Shown here piece by piece: positions 1 to 7,166 of a DNA stretch of 12,015 nucleotides; within the stretch, counting starts at the first letter, position 1, and each line of letters starts with the position of its first letter. The DNA comes from JBFWQM01 sp050249455 (GTDB taxonomy: Bacteria; Pseudomonadota; Alphaproteobacteria; MPNO01; VGEU01). The translations under genes and the position numbers were made by a program. The DNA is taken from positions 1 to 12,015 of the forward strand of contig JBFWQM010000177.1 of assembly GCA_050249455.1 (NCBI GenBank). Direction: 5' to 3'. Under the pieces are notes generated by a model. It saw only the letters and a program-made list of their open reading frames with translations. It was not told the DNA's origin and made no database searches.

Positions 1-492
1 GCGACGATGCCGCACATCGTGGGCGAGCAGTTCAACCACGCGTTCGGGGTCAAGATCCAGCACATCCCCTATCGCGGCGCCGCGGCGGCCTCCGTCGGCA
101 TCGGATCGAACGAGGTGCAGGCAGGCTACATCGCCCTCGGCACGGTGCGGCCGCAGGTCCAGGCCGGGACCATCCGCATCCTGGGCGTCGTCAGCGACAG
201 GCGGCTGCCGGAGCTGCCGGACGTGCCGACGTTCGACGAGGCGGGCCTGCCCGGCTTCGACCTGCTCAACTGGTTCGGCGTCATGGCGCCCGCCGGCGCG
301 CCGGCGGAAGCGGTCAACCGGATCAACGCCGCGATGAAGGCGATGGTGGAGGATCCCGCGGTCCTCGAGCGGTTCCGCCAGGGCGGCATCATCGCGATGT
401 CGGAGTCGCCGTCGCAGTTCAACGCGCGCATCCGCACCGACCACGAGAAGTACGGCAAGATCATCAAGAACGCCGGCATCAAGATCGAATAG
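1..492 (+). CDS. TctC/Bug-family substrate-binding protein, C-terminal half (copy 1 of 4)
   Basis: This is the 3' part of a gene whose start lies before the window; 163 codons are open from base 1 to a TAG stop. The family comprises periplasmic binding proteins of tripartite tricarboxylate transporters, which capture carboxylates or related small molecules. The visible part covers the second lobe: the HIPYRG segment at visible residues 21-26, PTFDEAGLPGFD at 77-88, the NWFGVMAP block at 91-98, and the EKYGKIIKNAGIKIE ending. All of these recur in the three following genes. It is most like the third copy (shared VGEQFNH, QVQAGTIR and GLPGFDLLNWFGV runs). The missing N-terminal half should hold a signal peptide and the first ligand loop. 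It is followed after 26 bases by copy 2 on the same strand, so co-transcription is likely. The substrate cannot be read from the sequence. Confidence 0.93.
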   Translation, partial: ATMPHIVGEQFNHAFGVKIQHIPYRGAAAASVGIGSNEVQAGYIALGTVRPQVQAGTIRILGVVSDRRLPELPDVPTFDEAGLPGFDLLNWFGVMAPAGAPAEAVNRINAAMKAMVEDPAVLERFRQGGIIAMSESPSQFNARIRTDHEKYGKIIKNAGIKIE

Positions 493-518
493 CGCCGGCC
501 CACCAGGGAGGAGAAGAG

Positions 519-1499
519 ATGCGGGCACCGCATGTAGGTGTTCGGCGGCTGGCGCTCGCCGCAGCGTTCGCCACGGCCGCGTCGGCCGCGGCGGCGCAGA
601 CATTTCCCAGCAAGCCGATCCAGCTCATCGTGACGACGGCGCCGTCGGGCATCACCGACATCCTGGCGCGCATCACCGCCGACCATGTCGGCAAGGCGCT
701 CGACACCAAGATCGTGGTGGAGAACCGCACCGCCGGCGCCGGCAACCCGGCGATCGCCGCGGTCGCCAAGTCGGCGCCCGACGGCCACACGCTGATGCTG
801 ATCAACGTCGCGCAGATCGCGTGCAATCCCTGGCTCTACAAGGACGTGCAGTTCGACACGGTGAAGGACCTGGCCGGCATCGCGCCGGTCGGCACCGCCC
901 CCAGCCTGCTGGTGGTCAACGACAAGCTGCCGGCGCAGACCGGCAAGGAGCTTGTCGCGCTGATCAAGGCGAGCCCCGGCAAGTACAACTACGGCTCGCC
1001 CGGCAACACCACGATGCCGCATATCGTGACCGAGCAGTTCAAGCACCAGTTCGGGCTCGATCTCGCGCACATCCCGTATCGCGGCGGCGCGCCGACGGCG
1101 ATGGGGCTGGCGACCAACGAGGTGCAGGTTTCCTTCCTGGCGCTCGGCTCGATCCGCCCGCAGCTGCAGTCCGGCCAGGTGCGCGTCCTTGGCGTGGTGA
1201 GCGACGGCCGGCTCGAGGACCTGCCGGCGGTGCCGACCTTCGACGAGGCGGGCCTCGCCGGCTTCGACCTGACCAACTGGTTCGGCGTGATGGGGCCGAC
1301 CGGGCTGCCGGCCGACGTGGTCGGCAAGCTCAACGGCGCGGTCCGCGCCATGCTGGCCGATCCGGCGATCAAGGCGCGGCTGCGCGAGGTCGGCGTCGTC
1401 CCCCTGTCGGAAGCGCCGGACGCGTTCAACAGCCGCATCCGCAGCGACCACGAGAAGTACGGTGGCATCATCAGGACGGCGGGAATCAAGGTGCAATAA
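519..1499 (+). CDS. TctC/Bug-family periplasmic substrate-binding protein (copy 2 of 4)
   Basis: This 326-residue protein is the normal length for a Bug-type binding protein. Residues 1-26 form a signal peptide (RR at 9-10, an Ala-rich core, likely cleavage after A26 before QTFPSKP), so the mature protein should be periplasmic. The family's first ligand loop, normally APGGxxD, reads APSGITDIL, with Ser replacing the first of the paired glycines. The second loop reads VENRTAGAGN where copies 3 and 4 have VENKPxGxGN. The CNPWLYKD segment, HIPYRG, PTFDEAGLAGFD and NWFGVM follow in family order. The ATG at 519 is preceded by GGGAGGAG (506-513, 5-base gap), which fixes the start. The family's role is to deliver ligand to TctAB-type permeases or, for orphan members, to serve uptake or sensing. 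The ligand is unknown; the loop changes suggest it may differ from that of copies 3 and 4. Confidence 0.95.
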   Translation: MRAPHVGVRRLALAAAFATAASAAAAQTFPSKPIQLIVTTAPSGITDILARITADHVGKALDTKIVVENRTAGAGNPAIAAVAKSAPDGHTLMLINVAQIACNPWLYKDVQFDTVKDLAGIAPVGTAPSLLVVNDKLPAQTGKELVALIKASPGKYNYGSPGNTTMPHIVTEQFKHQFGLDLAHIPYRGGAPTAMGLATNEVQVSFLALGSIRPQLQSGQVRVLGVVSDGRLEDLPAVPTFDEAGLAGFDLTNWFGVMGPTGLPADVVGKLNGAVRAMLADPAIKARLREVGVVPLSEAPDAFNSRIRSDHEKYGGIIRTAGIKVQ

Positions 1500-1503
1500 C
1501 GAC

Positions 1504-1509
1504 GGGAGG
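1504..1509 (+). promoter_or_regulatory. Shine-Dalgarno sequence fixing the start of binding-protein copy 3
   Basis: GGGAGG lies 5 bases after the TAA of copy 2. It sits 6 bases before the ATG at 1516 and only 3 before the ATG at 1513. It makes 1516 (or 1513) the start rather than the upstream in-frame ATG at 1462, which would lie inside copy 2 and add residues ahead of the signal peptide. Confidence 0.75.
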
Positions 1510-1515
1510 CCCATG

Positions 1516-2499
1516 ATGGGATCGGCGATGCGCGGGCTGCGGCCCGCTGTGCTGGCGTGCGGTTTCGTCCTGGCGGCCACGGCCGCCGCGGTTGCCCAGG
1601 ACTATCCCAGCAAGACGGTCCACCTCGTGGTCCCGGCCGCGCCCGGGGGCATCACCGACATCATGGCGCGCCTGATGGCCGAGCATGTCGGCCGGGCGCT
1701 CAACCAGCGCATGGTGGTGGAGAACAAGCCGGCCGGCGGCGGCAACGTCGGCATCGGCTCGGTCGCCCAGGCGGCGCCCGACGGCTACACCCTGCTGCTC
1801 GCCAATGTCGGGCAGATCGCGTGCAACCCGTGGCTCTACAAGGACGTGCCGTTCGACACCATGAAGGAGCTCGTCGGCGTCGGGCCGGTCGGCGCCGGGC
1901 CCAGCATCCTGATGGTGAACGCCGCCCTGCCGGTCGCCACGGCGAAGGAGTTCATCGCCTTCGCCAAGGCCAACCCGGGCAAGCTCAACTACGGCACCGC
2001 CGGCCCGGCCGGCATGCCGCGCATCGTCGGCGAGCAGTTCAACCACGTCTACGGCGTCGAGGTCGCGAGCATTCCCTATCGCGGCGCCGCGCCGGCCGCC
2101 GTCGGGCTCGGCGCCGGCGAGGTCCAGGCCGGCTTCATCGCGCTCGGCTCGGTCAAGGCGCAGGTCCAGGCCGGCACGATCCGCCTGCTCGCCGTGGTCA
2201 GCCCGCGGCGGCTGTCCGGCGCGCCGGACCTGCCGACCTTCGACGAGGCCGGCCTGCCGGGCTTCGACCTGCTCAACTGGTTCGGGGTCGTCGCGCCGGC
2301 GGGCACGCCGCGGCCGGCGATCGAGAAGCTCAACCTGGCGATGAAGGCGATGGTGGACGAGCCGGCGGTGCGCGCGCGCTTCGCCGAAGCCGGCATCGAA
2401 GCGATGGCGGAGCCGCCGGCGGATTTCGACGCCCGCATCCGGCGCGACTACGAGAAGTACGGCGAGATCATCAAGCGGACCGGCATGCGGGTCGAATAG
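1516..2499 (+). CDS. TctC/Bug-family periplasmic substrate-binding protein (copy 3 of 4)
   Basis: From the ATG at 1516 the protein has 327 residues; the adjacent ATG at 1513 would add one. Residues 1-27 are a signal peptide (R6 and R9, hydrophobic core, AVA before QDYPSK), so it is predicted to be exported to the periplasm. The ligand-binding loops are in canonical form: APGGITDIMAR after the first strand, then VENKPAGGGN. The CNPWLYKDVPFDT, PTFDEAGLPGFD and NWFGVVAP blocks and the EKYGEIIK ending match its neighbours. It follows copy 2 with a 16-base gap and precedes copy 4 by 22 bases, so the four genes probably share a transcript. Its C-terminal half resembles copy 1 most closely, so these two may be the most recent duplicates. 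The ligand is unknown; carboxylates are usual for the family. Confidence 0.95.
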   Translation: MGSAMRGLRPAVLACGFVLAATAAAVAQDYPSKTVHLVVPAAPGGITDIMARLMAEHVGRALNQRMVVENKPAGGGNVGIGSVAQAAPDGYTLLLANVGQIACNPWLYKDVPFDTMKELVGVGPVGAGPSILMVNAALPVATAKEFIAFAKANPGKLNYGTAGPAGMPRIVGEQFNHVYGVEVASIPYRGAAPAAVGLGAGEVQAGFIALGSVKAQVQAGTIRLLAVVSPRRLSGAPDLPTFDEAGLPGFDLLNWFGVVAPAGTPRPAIEKLNLAMKAMVDEPAVRARFAEAGIEAMAEPPADFDARIRRDYEKYGEIIKRTGMRVE

Positions 2500-2521
2500 C
2501 CCGCCGACAGGGAGAACGACG

Positions 2522-3514
2522 ATGCAAATGCTCGGACGCGGGCTTCGGCCCGCCGCGATCGCGGCCGTGGCGGCGTTCGCCGCGGCGCTCGGCGCCGCCG
2601 GCGCTTCGGCGCAAAGCTGGCCGGCACGCCCGGTCCACATCCTGATCCCGTCGGCGCCGGGGGGCATCACCGACATCCTGGCGCGCATGGTCGCCGACCA
2701 GCTCAACAATACCGTCGGCGGCCGCTTCGTGCCGGAGAACAAGCCGGGCGCCGGCGGCAACGTCGGGGTCAACCTCGCGTCGAAGGCGACCCCCGACGGC
2801 TACACGCTGATCATGCTCAACGTCGGGCAGGTGACGTGCAATCCCTGGCTCTACAGCGGCCTCACCTTCGACGTGCGCAAGGAGCTCACCGGCGTCGCGC
2901 CGGTCGGCGTCGCGCCGCATCTGCTCGCCGTCAACAAGGACATCCCGGCCAAGACGGCGCAGGAATTCATCGCCTATGCCAAGGCCAACCCGGGCAAGCT
3001 GAACTACAGCTCGGCCGGCAACGCGACCATGCCGCATATCGTCGGCGAGCAGTTCAAGCGGCTGTTCGGGGTCGACATGGTGCACATCCCCTATCGCGGC
3101 TCGGGGCCCGGCGCGGTCGGCGTCGGCGCCGGCGAGGTGCAGGCGACGTTCGCCGGCCTGGGGTCGATCAAGCCGCAGTTCAGCGCCGGCACCGTGCGTG
3201 TGCTCGGCGCGGTCTACAAGAGCCGCATTCCCGACCTGCCGGACGTGCCGACCTTCGACGAGCTCGGCCTGACCGGCTTCGACCTGATCAACTGGTTCGG
3301 CCTGATGGCGCCCGCCGGCACGCCGCCGGAGGTGATCGCGAAGATCAACGCCGGAATCAAGACGATGAACGACGATCCGGCGGTGCTGAAGCGCTACCGC
3401 GAGGGCGGCATCGAGGCGCTGTGGGAATCGCCCGAGACCTTCAACGCGCGCATCGCCGCCGAGTACGAAAAGTACGGCGCGGTCATCAAGGCCGTCGGCA
3501 TGAAGATCGAATAG
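2522..3514 (+). CDS. TctC/Bug-family periplasmic substrate-binding protein (copy 4 of 4)
   Basis: This 330-residue protein is the last of the tandem set. The signal peptide spans residues 1-30 (GRGLRP basic start, Ala-rich core, ASA before QSWPARP); its GLRPA start resembles that of copy 3. The ligand loops read APGGITDILAR and VENKPGAGGN, the closest here to the family consensus. CNPWLY is retained but followed by SGLTFDV rather than KDVxFDT. HIPYRG, PTFDELGLTGFD, NWFGLMAP and EKYGAVIK follow in order. The start is supported by AGGGAG at 2509-2514, 7 bases upstream. No permease gene follows; the transcript appears to end at the hairpin at 3548-3587 facing pheT. It may work with TctAB-type permeases encoded elsewhere or as an orphan receptor. 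The substrate is unknown. Confidence 0.95.
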   Translation: MQMLGRGLRPAAIAAVAAFAAALGAAGASAQSWPARPVHILIPSAPGGITDILARMVADQLNNTVGGRFVPENKPGAGGNVGVNLASKATPDGYTLIMLNVGQVTCNPWLYSGLTFDVRKELTGVAPVGVAPHLLAVNKDIPAKTAQEFIAYAKANPGKLNYSSAGNATMPHIVGEQFKRLFGVDMVHIPYRGSGPGAVGVGAGEVQATFAGLGSIKPQFSAGTVRVLGAVYKSRIPDLPDVPTFDELGLTGFDLINWFGLMAPAGTPPEVIAKINAGIKTMNDDPAVLKRYREGGIEALWESPETFNARIAAEYEKYGAVIKAVGMKIE

Positions 3515-3523
3515 CGGACGGGC

Positions 3524-3537
3524 ATCCCGGCCGGGAT
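3524..3537. repeat. 14-bp perfect palindrome downstream of the binding-protein genes
   Basis: ATCCCGGCCGGGAT reads the same on both strands and lies 9 bases after the copy 4 stop. As RNA it could fold as five base pairs with a GGCC tetraloop. It may add to transcript ending together with the larger hairpin just downstream, but no T-run follows. Confidence 0.4.
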
Positions 3538-3547
3538 ATTCGTCTCG

Positions 3548-3587
3548 CCCGCGGTCGTTCTCCGGTTGGTCGGAGAACGGCTGCGGG
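3548..3587. terminator. Bidirectional terminator-like hairpin between convergent transcripts
   Basis: Bases 3548-3564 can pair with 3571-3587 to give a 17-bp stem (including two G-U pairs in the + strand RNA) closed by a 6-base loop. The core CGTTCTCC/GGAGAACG is exact. It lies between the stop of binding-protein copy 4 (3514) and the stop of pheT (3606), where a two-way terminator is expected. There is no T-run on either side, so it may rely on Rho, or act as a 3'-end stabiliser rather than as a classical intrinsic terminator. Confidence 0.6.
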
Positions 3588-3605
3588 AATGGTAGCCGAG
3601 GCCGG

Positions 3606-6008
3606 CTATCCGCGCAGCGCGCCGCCGGTCGCCTTCGTCACCGCGGCGACGACCTTGGAGGCCACCGCCTCGATCTCCGCGTCGGTCAGGGTCGCCTCGG
3701 TCGGCTGCAGGGTGACGGCGACGGCGACCGACTTCTTGCCGGGGTCGATGCCCTTGCCGGCATAGACGTCGAACACCGCGACGTCGGTCACCAGCTTGCG
3801 GTCGGCGCTCTTCGCCGCGCGCACCACCTGCGCCGCCGTCACCTTGTCCTCGACGACGAAGGCGAAGTCGCGCTCGACGGGCTGGAACGGCGACAGCTTG
3901 AGCAGCGGCCGCGCGGTGCCGCGGCGCGCCTTGGGTTCGGGCACGGAGTCGACCAGCACCTCGAACGCGGCGACCGGGCCGTCCGCGTCGAGCGCCTTCA
4001 GGACCGCGGGGTGCAGCTCGCCGAACCACGCCAGCACGGTGGGTCCCAGGCGCAGCGCGCCGGATCGGCCGGGGTGGTACCACGCGGGCGCGTCCGTCGA
4101 GACCTGCAGGCTGTCGGCCGGGGCGCCCAGCGCGGCGAGTGCCGCCGTCGCGTCGGCCTTGGCGTCGAACGCATCGACTGCGCGCGGCGGCGCGTTCCAG
4201 TGCCGTGGGCCGGTCCGGCCCGACCGGACGCCGGCGGCGACCAGCGACTGGCCGGCCGGCGTGTCGTCGGCGTATTGCGGCCCGACCTCGAACAGCATTG
4301 CGTCGGCCAGGCCGCGCGCGGCGTTGCGGCGCACCGCATCGACCAGGTTGGGCAGGATCGACGGCCGCATGGTGTCGAGGTCGGCGCTGATCGGGTTGGC
4401 GACGGTGAGCTCCGGCTTGCCGCCGCCGAACGGCGCCGCCGCCTTCGCCGACAAGAACGAGAACGTCACCGCCTCGGTCAGCCCGCGCGCGGCGAGCGCA
4501 CGGCGCACGTGGCCGGCGCGGCGCTGCGCCGGGGTCAGCGCCGGGCGGCCGACGACGGTCTCGCGGTGAAGGGGCAGCGCCGGGATCTTGTCGTAGCCGT
4601 GGATGCGCAGGACCTCTTCGACGAGGTCGGCTTCGCCCAGCACGTCGGGCCGCCACGGCGGCACGTCGGCCACCACGGTGTCGCCCTCGTACCGCGTCTC
4701 GAAGCCGAGCGCGTTCAGGATGCGCGTCGCCACGGCGCGCTCCACCGCGACGCCGCCGAGCGTCTGGATGCGGGCGAGGCGCAGCCGCTCGCGGCGCTGC
4801 CACGCCGGCATCGCGCCGGCGGCGGTCACCGCGCTCGCCTCGCCGCCGCACAGGTCCAGGATCATCCGCGCCGCAACCTCGACGCCCCATTCGGCCGACG
4901 TCGGGTCGACGCCGCGCTCGAAGCGGTAGCGCGCATCGGAGACGATGCCGAGCCTGCGCCCCGTGGTCGCGGTGCGGACCGGGTCGAACAGCGCGACCTC
5001 CAGGAACACCTCGGTGGTGCCGTCCTCGCACTTGGTCGCCTCGCCGCCCATGATGCCGGCGATCGACTGGGCGCCGCGGTCGTCGGCGATCACCGTCATC
5101 GTCGGGTCGAGCGTGTAGGTCTTGCCGTCGAGCGCCTGCACCGTCTCGCCGTCGCGGGCGAGCCGCATGGTGGCGTGGCCGGCCAGCTTCTTCGCGTCGA
5201 ACACGTGCAGCGGCCGGCCGAGGTCGAGCGTGACGTAGTTGGTGATGTCGACCAGCGCCGAGATCGGGCGCAGGCCGACGGCGCGCAGCCGCCGCTGCAG
5301 CCACGCCGGGCTCGGCCCGTTCTTCAGGTTGCGGAAGCTGCGCCCGGTCACCAGCGGGCAGGCGGCCGCCGCCTCGGCCGGCAGGTCGCGCCGCCATTCG
5401 ATGGGGCTCGCGAAGCTCGCCTTCACCGGCGACGTGTCGAGCGGCTTCAGGGTGCCGACGCCGGCGGCGGCGAGGTCGCGCGCGATGCCGCGGACCGAGG
5501 CGCAGTCCGACCGGTTGGGCGTGATCGACACCTCGATGACCGGGTCGTCGAGGCCGATCAGCGCCGCGAACTTCGCGCCCACCGGCGCGTCGTCGGCCAG
5601 CTCGATGATGCCCTCGTGGTCGTCCGACAGCCCGAGCTCGCGCTCGGAGCACAGCATGCCGTTCGACTCCTCGCCGCGGATGACGCCCTTCTGCAGGTTC
5701 AGCCCGGTGCCGGGGATGTGCGTGCCGGCCGGCGCGAACACGCCCTTCATGCCGGTGCGCGCGTTGGGCGCGCCGCACACCACTTGGATGACTTCCTTGC
5801 CGGTGTTGACCCGGCACAGGCGCAGCCGGTCGGCGTTGGGGTGCGGGCGCGCCTCCTCGACATGGCCGACGACGAACGGCGCCAGCGCCTTGCCGGGGTC
5901 GGTGACGCCTTCGACCTCCAGCCCGATGCGGGTCAGCGCGGCGGCGACGTCGTCGGCGCCCGCGTCGGTGTCGAGGTGGTCCTTGAGCCAGCCGAGGGTG
6001 AGCTTCAT
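3606..6008 (-). CDS. pheT: phenylalanyl-tRNA synthetase beta subunit
   Basis: PheT is the tRNA-binding and editing subunit of the (alpha-beta)2 enzyme that charges tRNA-Phe in the cytoplasm. The 800-residue product has the full bacterial domain order. An N-terminal MKLTLGWLKDHL start leads into an OB-fold tRNA-binding domain (about residues 39-150, HPNADRLRLC at 56-65). The B3/B4 editing module (about 205-380) includes TNYV and the GIMGG loop near 318-322. A B5 domain spans about 400-475, followed by the degenerate synthetase core. The C-terminal FDX-ACB anticodon-binding domain (about 706-799) begins at SPFQPVERDFAFVV. The start was set at 6008 rather than further upstream because it gives the family N-terminus and its ATG overlaps the pheS stop as ATGA. 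The two subunits are therefore probably translationally coupled. No missing motif was noticed. Confidence 0.98.
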   Translation of the reverse strand: MKLTLGWLKDHLDTDAGADDVAAALTRIGLEVEGVTDPGKALAPFVVGHVEEARPHPNADRLRLCRVNTGKEVIQVVCGAPNARTGMKGVFAPAGTHIPGTGLNLQKGVIRGEESNGMLCSERELGLSDDHEGIIELADDAPVGAKFAALIGLDDPVIEVSITPNRSDCASVRGIARDLAAAGVGTLKPLDTSPVKASFASPIEWRRDLPAEAAAACPLVTGRSFRNLKNGPSPAWLQRRLRAVGLRPISALVDITNYVTLDLGRPLHVFDAKKLAGHATMRLARDGETVQALDGKTYTLDPTMTVIADDRGAQSIAGIMGGEATKCEDGTTEVFLEVALFDPVRTATTGRRLGIVSDARYRFERGVDPTSAEWGVEVAARMILDLCGGEASAVTAAGAMPAWQRRERLRLARIQTLGGVAVERAVATRILNALGFETRYEGDTVVADVPPWRPDVLGEADLVEEVLRIHGYDKIPALPLHRETVVGRPALTPAQRRAGHVRRALAARGLTEAVTFSFLSAKAAAPFGGGKPELTVANPISADLDTMRPSILPNLVDAVRRNAARGLADAMLFEVGPQYADDTPAGQSLVAAGVRSGRTGPRHWNAPPRAVDAFDAKADATAALAALGAPADSLQVSTDAPAWYHPGRSGALRLGPTVLAWFGELHPAVLKALDADGPVAAFEVLVDSVPEPKARRGTARPLLKLSPFQPVERDFAFVVEDKVTAAQVVRAAKSADRKLVTDVAVFDVYAGKGIDPGKKSVAVAVTLQPTEATLTDAEIEAVASKVVAAVTKATGGALRG

Positions 6009-7081
6009 CGCGCCAGCCCCGCGGCGATGGTGGGCACGTCGAGCGCCGAGAATCCGTAGTGGCGCAGCCAGCGCAGGTCGGAGTCGTAGAACGTGCGCAG
6101 GTCCGGGATGCCGTATTTCAGCATCGCCACCCGCTCGATCCCCAGGCCGAAGGCGAAGCCCTGATAGCGCGCGGGGTCGATGCCGCAATTGGCCAGCACC
6201 CTGGGGTGGACCATGCCGCAGCCGAGGATCTCCAGCCAGTCGCCGCCGGCGCCGATGGTCAGTCCGCCGCCGGCGCGGCTGCAGCCGATGTCCATCTCCG
6301 CGCTCGGCTCGGTGAACGGGAAGAACGACGGGCGGAAGCGCACCGGCAGGTCGTCCACGTCGAAGAACGCGCGGCAGAACTCGGTCAGGCAGCCCTTCAG
6401 GTGGCCCATGTGCGTCGTCTCGTCGATCACCAGGCCTTCGATCTGGTGGAACATCGGCGAATGGGTCGCGTCGTGGTCGGCGCGGAAGGTGCGGCCGGGC
6501 ACGATGATGCGGATCGGCGGCTCTGCGTTGCGCATGGTGCGGATCTGCACCGGCGAGGTGTGGGTGCGCAGCAGCAGCCGCGTCCCGTCCGGCTTCTCCG
6601 GCAGGTAGAACGTGTCGTGGTCCTGCCGCGCCGGATGCTCGGGCGGGATGTTGAGGGCGGTGAAGTTGTGCTCGTCGGTCTCGATGTGCGGGCCCTCGGC
6701 GAAGGCGAAGCCCATCTCGGCGAAGATCGCGACCAGCTCGTCCGTCACCTGGCTGATCGGGTGGATGCGGCCTTCCGTCTCCGGCCGCGCCGGCAGGGTG
6801 ACGTCGATGCGGTCGGCGGCGAGCCGGGCGTCCATCGCCGCGTCTTCCAGCGCGGCCTTGCGCGCCTCGATCGCCGCGGCGACCGCGTCCTTCAACGCGT
6901 TCATCGCCTGGCCGGCGGCGCGGCGCTCGTCCGGCGCCAGGGTGCCGAGACCCTTCATCAGGTCGGTGATGCGGCCCTTGCGGCCGAGCGCATCGACCCG
7001 GATGCGCTCGATCGCCTCCAGGTCGCCGGCGGCGGCGATCTCGGCCATCAGGTCGGTCTTGAGCTGGTCGAGGTTCTGCAT
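6005..7081 (-). CDS. pheS: phenylalanyl-tRNA synthetase alpha subunit
   Basis: PheS is the catalytic subunit of phenylalanyl-tRNA synthetase, a class II enzyme that activates phenylalanine and transfers it to tRNA-Phe. The 358-residue length is normal for the short bacterial form. An N-terminal coiled-coil (about residues 1-85) precedes the catalytic domain. Motif 2 is the segment 199-220 (FRADHDATHSPMFHQIEG), with R200 as the expected ATP-contacting arginine. Motif 3 is at 308-329 (GFAFGLGIERVAMLKYG), with its class II arginine at R317. The start ATG at 7081 has an AGGGA Shine-Dalgarno at 7087-7091, 5 bases upstream. The gene overlaps pheT by four bases. Upstream lie two GC-rich hairpins separating it from rplT, which may modulate read-through. 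Confidence 0.98.
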   Translation of the reverse strand: MQNLDQLKTDLMAEIAAAGDLEAIERIRVDALGRKGRITDLMKGLGTLAPDERRAAGQAMNALKDAVAAAIEARKAALEDAAMDARLAADRIDVTLPARPETEGRIHPISQVTDELVAIFAEMGFAFAEGPHIETDEHNFTALNIPPEHPARQDHDTFYLPEKPDGTRLLLRTHTSPVQIRTMRNAEPPIRIIVPGRTFRADHDATHSPMFHQIEGLVIDETTHMGHLKGCLTEFCRAFFDVDDLPVRFRPSFFPFTEPSAEMDIGCSRAGGGLTIGAGGDWLEILGCGMVHPRVLANCGIDPARYQGFAFGLGIERVAMLKYGIPDLRTFYDSDLRWLRHYGFSALDVPTIAAGLAR

Positions 7082-7103
7082 CGCTGTCCCTGCGGGAACG
7101 ACA

Positions 7104-7132
7104 AGGGGCGCCGGCTCGCGCCCGGCGCCCCT
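7104..7132 (-). terminator. 11-bp GC-rich hairpin in the rplT-pheS gap, terminator or attenuator candidate
   Basis: Bases 7104-7114 (AGGGGCGCCGG) are exactly complementary to 7122-7132, with a 7-base loop. Read on the - strand, the stem is followed by TTGTCGTT, a weak T-rich tail, and then by the pheS ribosome-binding site. It sits about 35 bases after the rplT stop and 22 bases before pheS. It could reduce transcription into pheST or protect the upstream mRNA end. In enterobacteria pheST is governed by attenuation in this same position, but no leader peptide is visible here. Confidence 0.5.
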
Positions 7133-7144
7133 GACGGTATCGCT

Positions 7145-7162
7145 GGCGCCCCGAAGGGCGCC
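7145..7162 (-). other. 7-bp hairpin with cUUCGg tetraloop just after rplT
   Basis: On the - strand GGCGCCC is followed by TTCG and then GGGCGCC, forming a stem capped by the very stable C(UUCG)G tetraloop. It begins 4 bases after the rplT stop. Its arms are also complementary to those of the hairpin at 7104-7132, so the two can form alternative pairings of about 7 bp each (7106-7112 with 7145-7151; 7124-7130 with 7156-7162). Confidence 0.6.
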
Positions 7163-7166
7163 GGGC

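Noticed and set aside
1462..1515. Earlier in-frame ATG for binding-protein copy 3
   Set aside because: It lies inside copy 2, lacks a ribosome-binding site and would put polar residues ahead of the signal peptide. The GGGAGG at 1504-1509 supports the ATG at 1516 or 1513.
1549..1563. Possible lipobox (VLAC) in the signal peptide of copy 3
   Set aside because: Only about five hydrophobic residues precede the cysteine, too few for a lipoprotein signal peptide. The hydrophobic core continues to a normal AVA cleavage site.
126..1580. Long - strand open frame of 484 codons opposite the binding-protein genes
   Set aside because: It is Arg/Ala/His-rich with no recognisable domain, and it runs antisense to three well-supported genes. 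Such antisense frames are expected in very GC-rich coding DNA. The same applies to the long + strand frames over pheT, pheS and thrS.
6006..6188. Upstream extension of pheT to 6188
   Set aside because: The extra residues overlap the pheS catalytic end and do not match the PheT family, which begins at MKLTLGWLKDHL. The ATGA overlap with pheS supports the start at 6008.
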